A stretch of DNA of 64,000 bases, from NCBI RefSeq assembly GCF_001269925.1, contig NZ_LHVO01000064.1:105055-169054 (forward strand), written 5' to 3'. Below, one piece after another: positions 53,646 to 61,804 of the stretch. How positions within the stretch are numbered: the stretch's first letter is position 1; every line of letters starts with the position of its first letter. The stretch comes from Pseudomonas sp. MIACH (GTDB lineage: Bacteria; Pseudomonadota; Gammaproteobacteria; Pseudomonadales; Pseudomonadaceae). The notes under the pieces are model-generated. The model saw only the letters and a list, made by a program, of their open reading frames with translations. It searched no databases and was not told the origin of the DNA. The position numbers and the translations under genes were made by a program.

Positions 53646-54614
53646 ATGATCGTTGATCGTCAAGGCAGGCGTTTTCGCAATTTGCGGATCAGCCTGACCT
53701 CAGCCTGCAATTACGCGTGTACCTACTGCGTGCCAAACGGCAAGCGGCTGGTGGCTGCCCAGGACGAACTCTCGGCCGAGGCAATGGCCCGTGGTGTGGC
53801 CTATCTGATCGAGGCGGCGGGCATCGACCGCTTGCGCATCACCGGCGGCGAACCGCTGGTCAGTCCCAAGCTGGAAGCTTTCATGGGCGCAGTCGGCGGC
53901 ATGGGCCTGAGCGATATCAGCCTGACCACCAACGGCCAATTGCTGGCGCGCAAACTGCCGCTGCTGGTGGACGCCGGCATTCGGCGTATCAACGTCTCTC
54001 TCGACACCCTGGACGCCGACGCCTTCCGCAGCATCGCCCGTGGTGGTGACCTGGCCACCGTGCTCGACGGCATGGACCAGGCGCGCGCTGCCGGAATCAA
54101 GATCAAGGTCAATATGGTGCCGTTGCGCGGCCAGAACCTCGACCAGGTGATGCCGCTGCTCGACTACTGCCTGGAGCGTGGCTACGAGCTGCGCTTTATT
54201 GAATTGATGCGCATGGGCCACCTTGCAAAGGACTCCAACGCGTTCCTGCAGCAGTTCGTCAGCCTGCAACAATTGCTCGGCCTGATCGGCGAACACCACG
54301 AATACCTGCAAGCCAACGCTCCCGTGGATGCCACGGCGGTGCGCTACGAAGTGCCGGGCAAAGGCTTCTTTGGCGTGATCGCCAACGAAAGCGTACCGTT
54401 CTGCCGCACCTGTTCACGGCTGCGGTTGTCGTCGACCGGCTGGCTGCATGGCTGCCTGTCGTCGAGCAACCGTCACTACGTCGGCGACCTGTTGGACAAA
54501 CCTCGTCACCAAGCGCTTCCGGCGCTGCAAGGCCTGCTGATGAAGGCCCTGGGTGACAAGCAGGAAGTGGCGTTCTCCGGCGGCGCGACGATCATGAAGA
54601 TCATCGGTGGTTAA
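53646..54614 (+). CDS. moaA: MoaA-type radical SAM protein (GTP 3',8-cyclase)
   Basis: Radical SAM enzyme for the first step of molybdenum cofactor synthesis, turning GTP into the 3',8-cyclo nucleotide. The 322-residue protein has the first iron-sulfur motif CNYACTYC, ITGGEPL for SAM binding, the C-terminal second-cluster cysteines in CRTCSRLRLSSTGWLHGC, and the terminal GG needed for activity in known MoaA. Pseudomonads often carry more than one moaA; no moaB, C, D or E lies nearby, so this may be a paralog. A perfect inverted repeat precedes it. Confidence 0.88.
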   Translation: MIVDRQGRRFRNLRISLTSACNYACTYCVPNGKRLVAAQDELSAEAMARGVAYLIEAAGIDRLRITGGEPLVSPKLEAFMGAVGGMGLSDISLTTNGQLLARKLPLLVDAGIRRINVSLDTLDADAFRSIARGGDLATVLDGMDQARAAGIKIKVNMVPLRGQNLDQVMPLLDYCLERGYELRFIELMRMGHLAKDSNAFLQQFVSLQQLLGLIGEHHEYLQANAPVDATAVRYEVPGKGFFGVIANESVPFCRTCSRLRLSSTGWLHGCLSSSNRHYVGDLLDKPRHQALPALQGLLMKALGDKQEVAFSGGATIMKIIGG

Positions 54615-54640
54615 CCCTTTCCCAAGATTAAACATCATTC

Positions 54641-54673
54641 AATAGGGGAGGGGGCTTGCTCCCTCCCACATTT
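54641..54673. repeat. Short REP-derived hairpin
   Basis: GGGGAGGGGGCTTGCTCCCTCCCACATTT is a single REP unit folding on itself, after the MoaA-type gene. Confidence 0.7.
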
Positions 54674-54758
54674 AGGTCTGCGTTGTTTCCAAATGGCGCG
54701 GATTCTGCATCTCGTGCCCATTCGCCGGTTTTCCGTCACCGGCTTCTGGAGGATTAGG

Positions 54759-55364
54759 ATGCGTAGTCTGGTTTTGTTGCTGGCGTCTCTGGCGTTGGGT
54801 GGCTGCATGACCGTCAGCGATATGGCCGAAGGCACCCGCTATCAGATGAGCGACGCCGGGTTGCTTGACCACAGCGATACCCGTCGTACCGCCTCGGTTC
54901 GTATACAGCCGGACTCGTTTGTGTTTATCGCCCAGGGCGTCTTCGTTCCGCCGGGCAGTGCCTACCCGCGACCGAATGTGGTGGCCGAGGAAGCCTTCAA
55001 CGGTTTCGTCGAATACTTTCCCATGGTGCGCCGCGCTCGTCAGCCGGAAGGCCTGGAACAGGCGATGGCCGAAGCCCGTGCGGCGGGTGCCCACTACCTG
55101 TTGTACTGCCGTTTCGCCAAGGCAGATGACCGTATTGGCAACGCCGACGAATGGGCTGATCAAGAGGCGCTGGACCGGCTTGGCCTGGACAACGGTGTTA
55201 TCCAGATCATGTTGATCGAGACCAGCACCCAGTATTTGATTGATACTGCACGTATTCGCAGTCGTGGCGGTTTACTGACGTTCCACGACAACAAGCCAGA
55301 AGATCTGATTGCCCGCCCCTTGGCGCAGTACGCCCGAGGCCTGCTGGGCATGAGCGATCAGTAA
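54759..55364 (+). CDS. Outer-envelope lipoprotein (DUF4823-like)
   Basis: A 201-residue lipoprotein: MRSLVLLLASLALGGC is a lipobox signal with Cys 16 as the acylated residue. The mature part contains RIQPDSFVFIAQGVFVPPGSAYPRPNVV and a repeated Ala/Glu-rich helix, matching a Pseudomonas family of unknown function (DUF4823, from memory). The ATG at 54759 follows GGAGG. The next gene begins 16 bp later, so the two are probably co-transcribed. Confidence 0.85.
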   Translation: MRSLVLLLASLALGGCMTVSDMAEGTRYQMSDAGLLDHSDTRRTASVRIQPDSFVFIAQGVFVPPGSAYPRPNVVAEEAFNGFVEYFPMVRRARQPEGLEQAMAEARAAGAHYLLYCRFAKADDRIGNADEWADQEALDRLGLDNGVIQIMLIETSTQYLIDTARIRSRGGLLTFHDNKPEDLIARPLAQYARGLLGMSDQ

Positions 55365-55380
55365 GACCGAGGAGAACGCC

Positions 55381-55941
55381 ATGACCGATTCCGCCAAGGC
55401 CAACGATCTGTTGGCTCAACTGCCCAAGGGCAAGGGGCCGGCGCCGGTGCACATGTGGAACCCGGATTTCTGCGGCAACATCGATATGCGCATCGCCCGC
55501 GACGGTACCTGGTTTTACCAGGGCACGCCGATCGGGCGTAAGCCGATGGTCAAGTTGTTCTCCAACATCATCCGCCGCGATGGCGATGATTACTTCCTGG
55601 TCACTCCCGTGGAAAAAGTCGGCATCAGCGTAGATGACGCGCCTTTTGTCGCGGTAACCCTGGAAGTCGAAGGGGAGGGCGAAGGTCAGGTACTGCGCTT
55701 CATGACCAACGTCGACGAGCCCATCGAAGCCGATATCGAACACCCATTGCGGGTGGTAATCGACCCCGTCACCCAGGAGCCGTCGCCCTATCTGCGCGTG
55801 CGTACCAACCTCGAGGCCCTGGTGCATCGCAACGTTTTCTACCAATTGGTTGAGTTGGCGGTGAGCCGGCCGATCAATGGTCAGAACTGGCTGGGTGTAT
55901 GGAGCTGCGGCGAGTTTTTCCGCATCGGCCTGGAGCCGTGA
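55381..55941 (+). CDS. DUF1285 family protein
   Basis: A 186-residue cytoplasmic protein with HMWNPDFCGNIDMRIARDGTWFYQGTPIGRKPMVKLF read over residues 24-60, the mark of DUF1285. The family has two beta-rich domains of unknown function. There is no signal or membrane segment. It lies directly after the lipoprotein gene, an arrangement conserved in pseudomonads as far as I recall. Confidence 0.88.
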   Translation: MTDSAKANDLLAQLPKGKGPAPVHMWNPDFCGNIDMRIARDGTWFYQGTPIGRKPMVKLFSNIIRRDGDDYFLVTPVEKVGISVDDAPFVAVTLEVEGEGEGQVLRFMTNVDEPIEADIEHPLRVVIDPVTQEPSPYLRVRTNLEALVHRNVFYQLVELAVSRPINGQNWLGVWSCGEFFRIGLEP

Positions 55942-56010
55942 GTCTGGTTTTTTTCATCTCCCTGAAATAATTCGCTTGCTGCAAACGGGCGCTTTCGGTT
56001 ATCAATTTGT

Positions 56011-56026
56011 ACATGATTAGACATGT
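56011..56026. promoter_or_regulatory. Dyad overlapping the GntR start codon
   Basis: ACATG (56011-56015) and CATGT (56022-56026) with 6 bp between them form an inverted repeat that contains the start codon itself. An autoregulatory operator is a reasonable inference. Confidence 0.45.
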
Positions 56027-56726
56027 TCGATTTGATAAGAAAAAACGCGTCGTCGACGAGCTCATCCGCCGTATCGAGGGTGGGGTGATGGCCGACGGTT
56101 TCCTGCTGCCGGGCGAGCATCAACTGGCCGAAGAGTTTGCGGTCAGTCGCGGCACGCTACGTGAAGCCCTCGCCGAGCTCAAACGCCGCAACTACATCGC
56201 CACCCAGAGCGGTGTCGGCTCCATTGTTACGTTTGACGGCATGGTGCTCGATCAAAACAGTGGCTGGGCCCAAGCCTTGGCGGATACCGGCGCATTGGTC
56301 ACCACCGATATCCTGCGCCTGGAAGCCGTGACACGCCCCGATCTGTTCAGCCGCTTCGGCAGCGACCAGTTTATTGCCCTCGACCGCCGCCGACGCACCA
56401 CCGATGGCACGGCCGTCTCCCTTGAACGCTCGCTGATGCCGGCTTCGGGTGGCCTGGAAAGCTTGCCCCGGGTTGGCCTGATCGACAATTCCCTGACCAT
56501 TACCCTGGCGGCCTACGGCTATGTCGGCGCCGAAGGTGACCAATGGATCGGCGCCGAGCCCCTCAGTGATGAAGACGCCGAGCTGCTTGGCCGACCGGCC
56601 GGGAGCGTGTTTCTCAAGGCGTCACGCACCACTTACGACCGCCGCGAGCGCTTTATGGAGTACGTCGAAAGTTTGCTCGACCCTCTGCACTTTCGCCTGC
56701 ACCTGCAGTTTGGATCTTCGAAATGA
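56013..56726 (+). CDS. GntR-family regulator, UTRA type (YegW-like)
   Basis: A 237-residue regulator. The winged helix (about residues 8-75) has ADGFLLPGEHQLAEEFAVSRGTLREALAELKRR, the GntR signature. The C-terminal half is UTRA-like (ligand-binding), ending ESLLDPLHFRLHLQF. It probably senses the substrate of the operon it leads. The start ATG is at 56013; TTG at 56007 is possible. Its stop overlaps the next start by 4 nt (ATGA), so regulator and enzyme are co-expressed. Confidence 0.88.
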   Translation: MIRHVRFDKKKRVVDELIRRIEGGVMADGFLLPGEHQLAEEFAVSRGTLREALAELKRRNYIATQSGVGSIVTFDGMVLDQNSGWAQALADTGALVTTDILRLEAVTRPDLFSRFGSDQFIALDRRRRTTDGTAVSLERSLMPASGGLESLPRVGLIDNSLTITLAAYGYVGAEGDQWIGAEPLSDEDAELLGRPAGSVFLKASRTTYDRRERFMEYVESLLDPLHFRLHLQFGSSK

Positions 56727-57733
56727 CCCCGAATACCCGCGCGCTCGGCGCGTTCTACGGCCTGGCCCTGGGCGACGCCCTGGGCATGCCCACCCAGTCC
56801 CTGAGCCGTGAGCAAGTGCAACAGCGCTTCGGTGCCATTACCGGCCTGGAAGATGCCGACGCCGACCAACCCATCGCGCCCAATATGCCGGCCGGCTCCA
56901 TCACTGATGACACTGAGCAGGCCATCCTGGTGGCTGAATTGCTGGTCGAAGGCCAAGGCAGGATCGCGCCGACTGTCCTCGCCCAGCGCCTGATCGACTG
57001 GGAAGCGGTGATGCGCGCCAAAGGCTCCCAGGACCTGCTCGGTCCGTCTACCAAGCGCGCCATCGACATGATCCTCGCCGGCCACACGCCGGAAGAATCC
57101 GGGCGCTACGGCACCACCAACGGTGCAGCCATGCGCATTACGCCGGTGGGCATCGCCGCCGACGTCAGCGACCTGACCGCGTTTGTCCAAGCGGTTATCC
57201 AGGCCTGCCAGGTCACTCACAACACCACGCTGGGCATCTCCAGCGCGGCGGCAGTGGCGGCGGTGGTGTCGGCCGGCATCAACGGTGTGGATCTGGGGGA
57301 AGCGCTGAATATCGGCACTCAGGTCGCCCAGCAGGCGGAAAATCACGGTCACTGGATCGCCGGTGGGCGGATTTCCACCCGCATCAGTTGGGCGCGAACC
57401 CTGAGCGTCGGCAGCGGCGACAAAGCCCTGTTCGCTGACCTGCTGTATGAATTGATCGGCACCTCCGTTGCCTCCCAGGAGTCGGTGGTGGTGTCGTTTG
57501 CGCTCGCCCAGCAAGTCGCGGTGGGTGACATGAACGCGTTCGAAGCGCTGTGCCTGGCAGCCAGTCTGGGCGGCGATACCGACACGATTGCGGCGATGCT
57601 CGGCGCGATGCTCGGTGCCTGCCTCGGTATGCAGTGCTGGCCTGAGGCGATGATCGATCAAGTCAAAGCCGTCAATGGCTTGGACCTGCAGCCCTTGGTC
57701 CAGAGCCTGCTGGCCTTGCGACAAGCGCGGTAG
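56723..57733 (+). CDS. ADP-ribosylglycohydrolase family protein (YegU-like)
   Basis: A 336-residue hydrolase of the ADP-ribosylglycohydrolase (DraG/ARH) superfamily, which cleaves N- or O-glycosidic bonds to ribose using two Mg2+. Metal-ligand blocks are AFYGLALGDALGMP, the SITDDTEQA segment and the C-terminal SLGGDTDTIAAMLGAMLGA. There is no nitrogenase context, so it is not DraG. Next to a permease and a PfkB kinase it probably hydrolyses a nucleoside-like substrate, as proposed for E. coli YegU. Confidence 0.88.
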   Translation: MTPNTRALGAFYGLALGDALGMPTQSLSREQVQQRFGAITGLEDADADQPIAPNMPAGSITDDTEQAILVAELLVEGQGRIAPTVLAQRLIDWEAVMRAKGSQDLLGPSTKRAIDMILAGHTPEESGRYGTTNGAAMRITPVGIAADVSDLTAFVQAVIQACQVTHNTTLGISSAAAVAAVVSAGINGVDLGEALNIGTQVAQQAENHGHWIAGGRISTRISWARTLSVGSGDKALFADLLYELIGTSVASQESVVVSFALAQQVAVGDMNAFEALCLAASLGGDTDTIAAMLGAMLGACLGMQCWPEAMIDQVKAVNGLDLQPLVQSLLALRQAR

Positions 57734-57810
57734 GCGCCGAGTCAGGATGATCGTTTAACGCTTTGATTCCCTGCCACAACCACAACAATACAGGCACCAG
57801 GAGCCCCCCC

Positions 57811-59277
57811 ATGAGCAGCACTTCTTCCGGTCAAAGCGCCGGACAATTGGAAACCCGCGGTATCGAACCGGTCCCTGAAGGCGAGTGCAACGGCCATCCG
57901 CTGCAACTGTTCTGGGTGTGGTTCGCCGCCAATATCAGCATCCTCGGCTTGCCGCTCGGTGCGACTCTCGTGGCGTTTCGCGGCCTGGCCATCTGGCAAG
58001 CGGTCATCGTCGCGATCCTTGGCGCCGCCGGCTCTTTCGCGGTGGTGGGCATTATCTCCATCGCCGGCCGGCGTGGTCGTGCACCCAGCCTGACGCTGTC
58101 CCGCGCCATCTTCGGCGTACGCGGCAATATCGGCCCGACACTGGTGTCGTTGATGTCGCGCCTGGGCTGGGAAACCGTTAACACCACCACCGCCGCCTTC
58201 GTGCTGCTGTCGTTGTGTTCGATTCTGTTCGGCTCTGCGGTCGAGGCGAAAAGCGCACCGGTCCTCACCCTGATTTTCATCGGCATTTTCGTGCTGCTGA
58301 CCTTGGCAGTTTCGGGGCTGGGTCACGCCACCTTGCTGGTGATCCAGAAGTGGGCCACCTACGTGTTCGGCGCGTTGAATATCCTGGTGGGCGGTTTCCT
58401 CTGCGCCACCATCGACTGGAGCGCGGTGTTCAACGCCACCCCGGCTCCCCTGAGCGCGATGATCATCGGTGTTGGCACCATGGCCGCCGGTACCGGTATC
58501 GGCTGGGCCAACGCCGGTGCCGACATGTCCCGCTACCAGCACCGCAGCGTCACGGCCGTGCGCCTGGTGGCCTCGGCGGCATTTGGCGCGGGGATTCCGC
58601 TGGTATTGCTGATCACCCTCGGTGGCCTGTTGTCGGTGGGCAACAATGACCTGGCCTCGGCCACTGACCCGATCATTGCGATCCGCGACATGCTGCCGAC
58701 CTGGATGGCGGTGCCGTACCTGATCACCGCGTTTGGCGGGCTGTTGCTGTCGAACAACCTGTCGGTGTATTCGGCCGGCCTGACCACCTTGACCCTCGGC
58801 CTGAAGGTCAAGCGCGTGCATGCGGTGATCGTCGATATCGTGGCGATCTTCGCCGGTTCCATCTACTTCATGCTGATCGCCGACAGCTTCTACGGCCCGT
58901 TCATCACCTTCATCTCGTTGCTGGCGGTGCCGATCACCGCGTGGGTGGGGATCTTCGTGGTCGACCTGATCCATCGTCACTACTACAGCCCCGAGGACCT
59001 GCTGGACGTGAGCCCAAGCAGCGCCTACTGGTATCGCGGCGGCGTTGAATGGCGTGCATTCGGCGCCTGGGCCGTGGCCATCGTGCTCGGTTTCAGCTTC
59101 ACCACCATCGGCACCACCGCCGAGAACATCTGGTTCGCCGGGCCGTTGTCCGACTCCTGGCTCGGCCACAACGGCCTGGGCTGGATCGTCACCTTCCTGG
59201 TTGCCGGCGGAATGTATGCGCTACTGGGCGGCGCGGCTGACCGTCGTCCGGCGTTAGTAGAGAGCTCCAATGTCTAG
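57811..59277 (+). CDS. NCS1-family nucleobase/nucleoside permease
   Basis: An inner-membrane symporter of 488 residues with about 12 spans, of the purine-cytosine permease (NCS1) type. It has LQLFWVWFAANISILGLPLGATLVAF, then RAIFGVRGNIGPTLVSLMSRLGWE, GWANAGADMSRYQ and FIWFAG-like loops near the end. The ATG at 57811 follows AGGAG; just upstream a CA-rich stretch (AACAATAC) approaches the Crc/Hfq site consensus at 7 of 8 positions. It overlaps the kinase gene by 8 nt. E. coli yegT at this place is of another transporter family. Confidence 0.9.
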   Translation: MSSTSSGQSAGQLETRGIEPVPEGECNGHPLQLFWVWFAANISILGLPLGATLVAFRGLAIWQAVIVAILGAAGSFAVVGIISIAGRRGRAPSLTLSRAIFGVRGNIGPTLVSLMSRLGWETVNTTTAAFVLLSLCSILFGSAVEAKSAPVLTLIFIGIFVLLTLAVSGLGHATLLVIQKWATYVFGALNILVGGFLCATIDWSAVFNATPAPLSAMIIGVGTMAAGTGIGWANAGADMSRYQHRSVTAVRLVASAAFGAGIPLVLLITLGGLLSVGNNDLASATDPIIAIRDMLPTWMAVPYLITAFGGLLLSNNLSVYSAGLTTLTLGLKVKRVHAVIVDIVAIFAGSIYFMLIADSFYGPFITFISLLAVPITAWVGIFVVDLIHRHYYSPEDLLDVSPSSAYWYRGGVEWRAFGAWAVAIVLGFSFTTIGTTAENIWFAGPLSDSWLGHNGLGWIVTFLVAGGMYALLGGAADRRPALVESSNV

Positions 59278-60187
59278 ATTGCTGCACACCGGCCAGGTCA
59301 TCGTCGACCTGGTCATGGCCCTCGACACCTTGCCCGCGACCGGCGGCGACGTGCTGGCCAAGTCCGCCAGCTTCGAAGCTGGCGGAGGCTTTAATGTGAT
59401 GGCGGCAGCGCGGCGCAATGGCTTGCCGGTGGTCTATCTGGGCCGTCACGGCACTGGCCGCTTCGGCGATCTGGCCCGCGCGGCGATGCAGGCCGAGGGC
59501 ATTGAAATGGCCCTGGCAGCCAGCGACGGCAAGGACACCGGCCTGTGTGTGTCCCTGACCGAGGCCACCACCGAGCGCACCTTTATTTCCCATATCGGCG
59601 CCGAGGGTGAACTGAGTGCCGAGGACCTGGCCAATGTTGTGCCTCATCCGGATGACTATGTGTATGTCAGTGGCTACAGCCTGCTCCTGGAGGGCAAGGC
59701 CCAGCCGCTGATCGACTGGCTGCTGGCACTGCCACGGCAAATCGTGGTGGTGTTCGACCCGGGCCCGCTGGTCAAGGCGCCGGATTCGGCCTTGATGCGT
59801 GCGCTGTTGCCACGTATCGATATCTGGACCAGCAATGGCCCTGAAGCCTTGGCGTTCACCGGCGCGGCGACCATCGCTGCCGCATTGCCCGCGCTTAATC
59901 AGTACCTGCCCGCCGAGACGCTGCTGGTGGTGCGCGACGGACCGAATGGTTGCTGGGTGGGGTGTGCAGGTCAGATCGAGCATGTGCCCGGCTTCAAGGT
60001 GCAGGCGGTGGACAGCAATGGCGCGGGGGATGCGCATGCAGGAGTGTTTATTGCGGGATTGGCGGCGGGTTTGAAACCAGCGGCGGCAGCACGGCGGGCG
60101 AATGCAGCGGCAGCCTTGGCGGTGACGCATTGGGGGCCGGCAACTTCCCCAGGCAGCGCCGAAGTCGACTCATTACTCACCGAGTAA
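59270..60187 (+). CDS. PfkB-family carbohydrate kinase (YegV-like)
   Basis: A 305-residue ribokinase-fold kinase. N-terminal signature SFEAGGGFNVMAAARRNG and C-terminal DSNGAGDAHAGVFIAGLAAG (anion hole and catalytic Asp) are complete. It would phosphorylate the sugar, or the intact nucleoside, delivered by the glycohydrolase. Being last in a tightly overlapped operon makes shared regulation certain enough for annotation. No further catabolic gene follows; a REP hairpin ends the unit. Confidence 0.9.
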   Translation: MSRLLHTGQVIVDLVMALDTLPATGGDVLAKSASFEAGGGFNVMAAARRNGLPVVYLGRHGTGRFGDLARAAMQAEGIEMALAASDGKDTGLCVSLTEATTERTFISHIGAEGELSAEDLANVVPHPDDYVYVSGYSLLLEGKAQPLIDWLLALPRQIVVVFDPGPLVKAPDSALMRALLPRIDIWTSNGPEALAFTGAATIAAALPALNQYLPAETLLVVRDGPNGCWVGCAGQIEHVPGFKVQAVDSNGAGDAHAGVFIAGLAAGLKPAAAARRANAAAALAVTHWGPATSPGSAEVDSLLTE

Positions 60188-60192
60188 ACGCG

Positions 60193-60230
60193 AAAAAAAT
60201 GTGGGAGGGGGGCCTCCCACATTGGGTTTT
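60193..60230. repeat. Compact REP-like hairpin after the PfkB gene
   Basis: AATGTGGGAGG and CCTCCCACATT are perfect inverted arms with only 4 bp between them, flanked by A and T tracts. It looks like a REP core collapsed into a terminator and separates convergent genes. Confidence 0.75.
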
Positions 60231-60239
60231 GCATGAGGG

Positions 60240-60506
60240 CTACTGGCGCGTCTCACCTTCGAGCTTGCGCGCTTCATCCACACCTGACGCCGTCAACTTG
60301 ATCGGCAGATTCAGCGAGTACTCACCGGCATCGTCGGTGGTGACATGCCCATCCTTGATGAGCCCGCGGTCCTGCAAGAATGCCAAGACACTGGCAACCT
60401 CTTTTTCGCCGCGGTAGTTATCCAGCACTTCCTTGCCCAAGCCTTGCGGGTGGGCGTGCAGCAGGCGGGTGAGGACTTCTTTTTCAAGGTTTCTATCGAC
60501 GTTCAT
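60240..60506 (-). CDS. Small hypothetical protein, winged-helix-like, 88 aa
   Basis: Reads MNVDRNLEKEVLTRLLHAHP, then helices and KEVASVLAFLQDRGLIKDGHVTTDDAGEYSLNLPIKLTASGVDEARKL. The pattern helix-helix-helix then a two-strand hairpin resembles a small winged-helix domain (YjcQ-like), but I cannot name a family. The start has AAGAGG upstream. No partner gene suggests a function. Confidence 0.65.
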   Translation of the reverse strand: MNVDRNLEKEVLTRLLHAHPQGLGKEVLDNYRGEKEVASVLAFLQDRGLIKDGHVTTDDAGEYSLNLPIKLTASGVDEARKLEGETRQ

Positions 60507-60557
60507 GCAGACCTCTTCACTGGGAAATGGTTGGGTGTTCGTCTTTCAATCATGGGA

Positions 60558-60887
60558 TCAAGGTGCAGGTTGTTTTGGCGCGCCCGGCAGGTTCGAGTCG
60601 TCGCCTTTATTGATCTTTGGCTCGTTGACCGATGGCCCCATTTTGCCGTTGCCCACGGCTGGCGGGCTCTGGCGACCGGTGTCCTGGCCTTTGGTATGCG
60701 GGTCGGCGCCATTGGTGTTGTCGATGACTGCGCCGCCGTTGGTGTCCAAACCCGTCCCCATGGACTTTTGCGATTCAGAGGTCGCTGGGTTGGTCGGCCC
60801 GGTAGAGGAGGTGGCAGCCACGGCACTCAGCGATGCGGCGGACAGCAGGCCAGTGAGGGCGAGGGCGGCAAACTTGGAATTCTTCAT
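60558..60887 (-). CDS. Small secreted protein, 109 aa, disordered
   Basis: MKNSKFAALALTGLLSAASLSAVAA is a clear Sec signal peptide. The mature part is Gly/Asn/Asp/Pro-rich with no Cys or hydrophobic segment (SMGTGLDTNGGAVIDNTNGADPHTKG), so it is likely unfolded in the periplasm. GGAGA is upstream of the ATG. It lies 51 bp before the 88-residue gene on the same strand. The function is unknown; related secreted peptides are common in pseudomonads. Confidence 0.72.
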   Translation of the reverse strand: MKNSKFAALALTGLLSAASLSAVAATSSTGPTNPATSESQKSMGTGLDTNGGAVIDNTNGADPHTKGQDTGRQSPPAVGNGKMGPSVNEPKINKGDDSNLPGAPKQPAP

Positions 60888-61086
60888 GAGGGTGTCTCCA
60901 TATGATTAATGTCCTTACCCTCTATTGGTCAGTCGTCTTTTAATGATCGTGCCTGGGTGGCGACGAACGGTGCTGTATCACCTGTAAGATTTTGTGTGTG
61001 GACTGCCTGGCTACCGAGAAATTGCACTGCAATCAGTCATCAAAGCGCCTTAGTATGTGTGCTTTGAAATTGCCCAAGGCTCGCCC

Positions 61087-61566
61087 ATGACCATCGAGAT
61101 TCGCCCCGCCGTGCCCAGCGATGCTGCGCAGATCCTGACATTCATCACTGAACTCGCCGAGTACGAAAAAGCCCGGCACGAAGTGATCGCCAGCGTGGTG
61201 GACATCGAGCGCAGCCTGTTCAGCGAGGGCGCCACCGCCCATGGCCTGATCTGCTCGCGGGATGGCTTGCCGATTGGGTTTGCGGTGTTCTTTTTCAGCT
61301 ATTCCACGTGGCTGGGCAGCAACTGCCTGTACCTGGAAGACCTCTACATCAACCCCGAGCAACGTGGCGGCGGCGCGGGCAAGAAGCTGTTGCGCCACCT
61401 GGCCAAGATTGCCTTCGATAACGGTTGCGGGCGCTTTGAATGGAGCGTGCTGGATTGGAACGAGCCGGCGATTGCCTTCTACAAATCCATCGGCGCCCAG
61501 CCGCAGGAGGAGTGGGTGCGCTATCGCATGGAAGGCGATGCGCTGCGGGACTTCGCCCTCGGCTGA
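61087..61566 (+). CDS. GNAT-family N-acetyltransferase
   Basis: A 159-residue acetyltransferase. The acetyl-CoA loop is YINPEQRGGGAGKKLLRHLAKIA, and the last part NEPAIAFYKSIGAQPQEEWVRYRMEGDALRDFAL matches the diamine (spermidine-type) acetyltransferase subgroup. The ATG at 61087 is chosen; the frame open from 61057 lacks a ribosome site. It is single. The acceptor could be a polyamine, thialysine or a similar small amine. Confidence 0.88.
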   Translation: MTIEIRPAVPSDAAQILTFITELAEYEKARHEVIASVVDIERSLFSEGATAHGLICSRDGLPIGFAVFFFSYSTWLGSNCLYLEDLYINPEQRGGGAGKKLLRHLAKIAFDNGCGRFEWSVLDWNEPAIAFYKSIGAQPQEEWVRYRMEGDALRDFALG

Positions 61567-61595
61567 AGCCACCTTCTTGAACGCACGGTAGATCC

Positions 61596-61688
61596 AATGT
61601 GGGAGGGGGCTTGCTCCCGATAGCGGTGTGTCAGCCACTGCTGCTGTGACTGATGTATTGCAATCGGGAGCAAGCCCCCTCCCACATT
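61596..61688. repeat. REP pair upstream of the arabinose operon
   Basis: AATGTGGGAGGGGGCTTGC and its inverted partner (GCAAGCCCCCTCCCACATT) are separated by about 53 bp. Same family and orientation as the pair at 853. Confidence 0.9.
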
Positions 61689-61704
61689 ATTTTTTGTTTT
61701 TGTT

Positions 61705-61733
61705 CAATATATGGGATGCAAATTTATATATTG
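61705..61733. promoter_or_regulatory. Inverted repeat in the arabinose promoter region
   Basis: CAATATAT (61705-61712) and ATATATTG (61726-61733) are perfect 8-bp arms with a 13-bp spacer, centre to centre 21 bp or two helical turns. The right arm overlaps the -35, as expected for a repressor operator. The regulator gene is not in the window. Confidence 0.6.
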
Positions 61734-61760
61734 AGATATTTCAAATGATGGGTTTATAGT
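61731..61760 (+). promoter_or_regulatory. Candidate promoter of the arabinose operon
   Basis: TTGAGA (61731-61736), 18 bp, TATAGT (61755-61760). The leader of about 37 nt contains AAAAATAA (61784-61791), a full match to the Crc/Hfq consensus AANAANAA, beside the ribosome site AGGTGA. Confidence 0.6.
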
Positions 61761-61804
61761 CGTCCGCATCAGCACTCACTACCAAAAATAAAACAGGTGA
61801 AGCG

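Noticed and set aside
57742..59169. 475-codon open frame opposite the NCS1 permease
   Set aside because: Complement of a membrane protein gene; the translation is almost all Gly, Arg, His and Gln.
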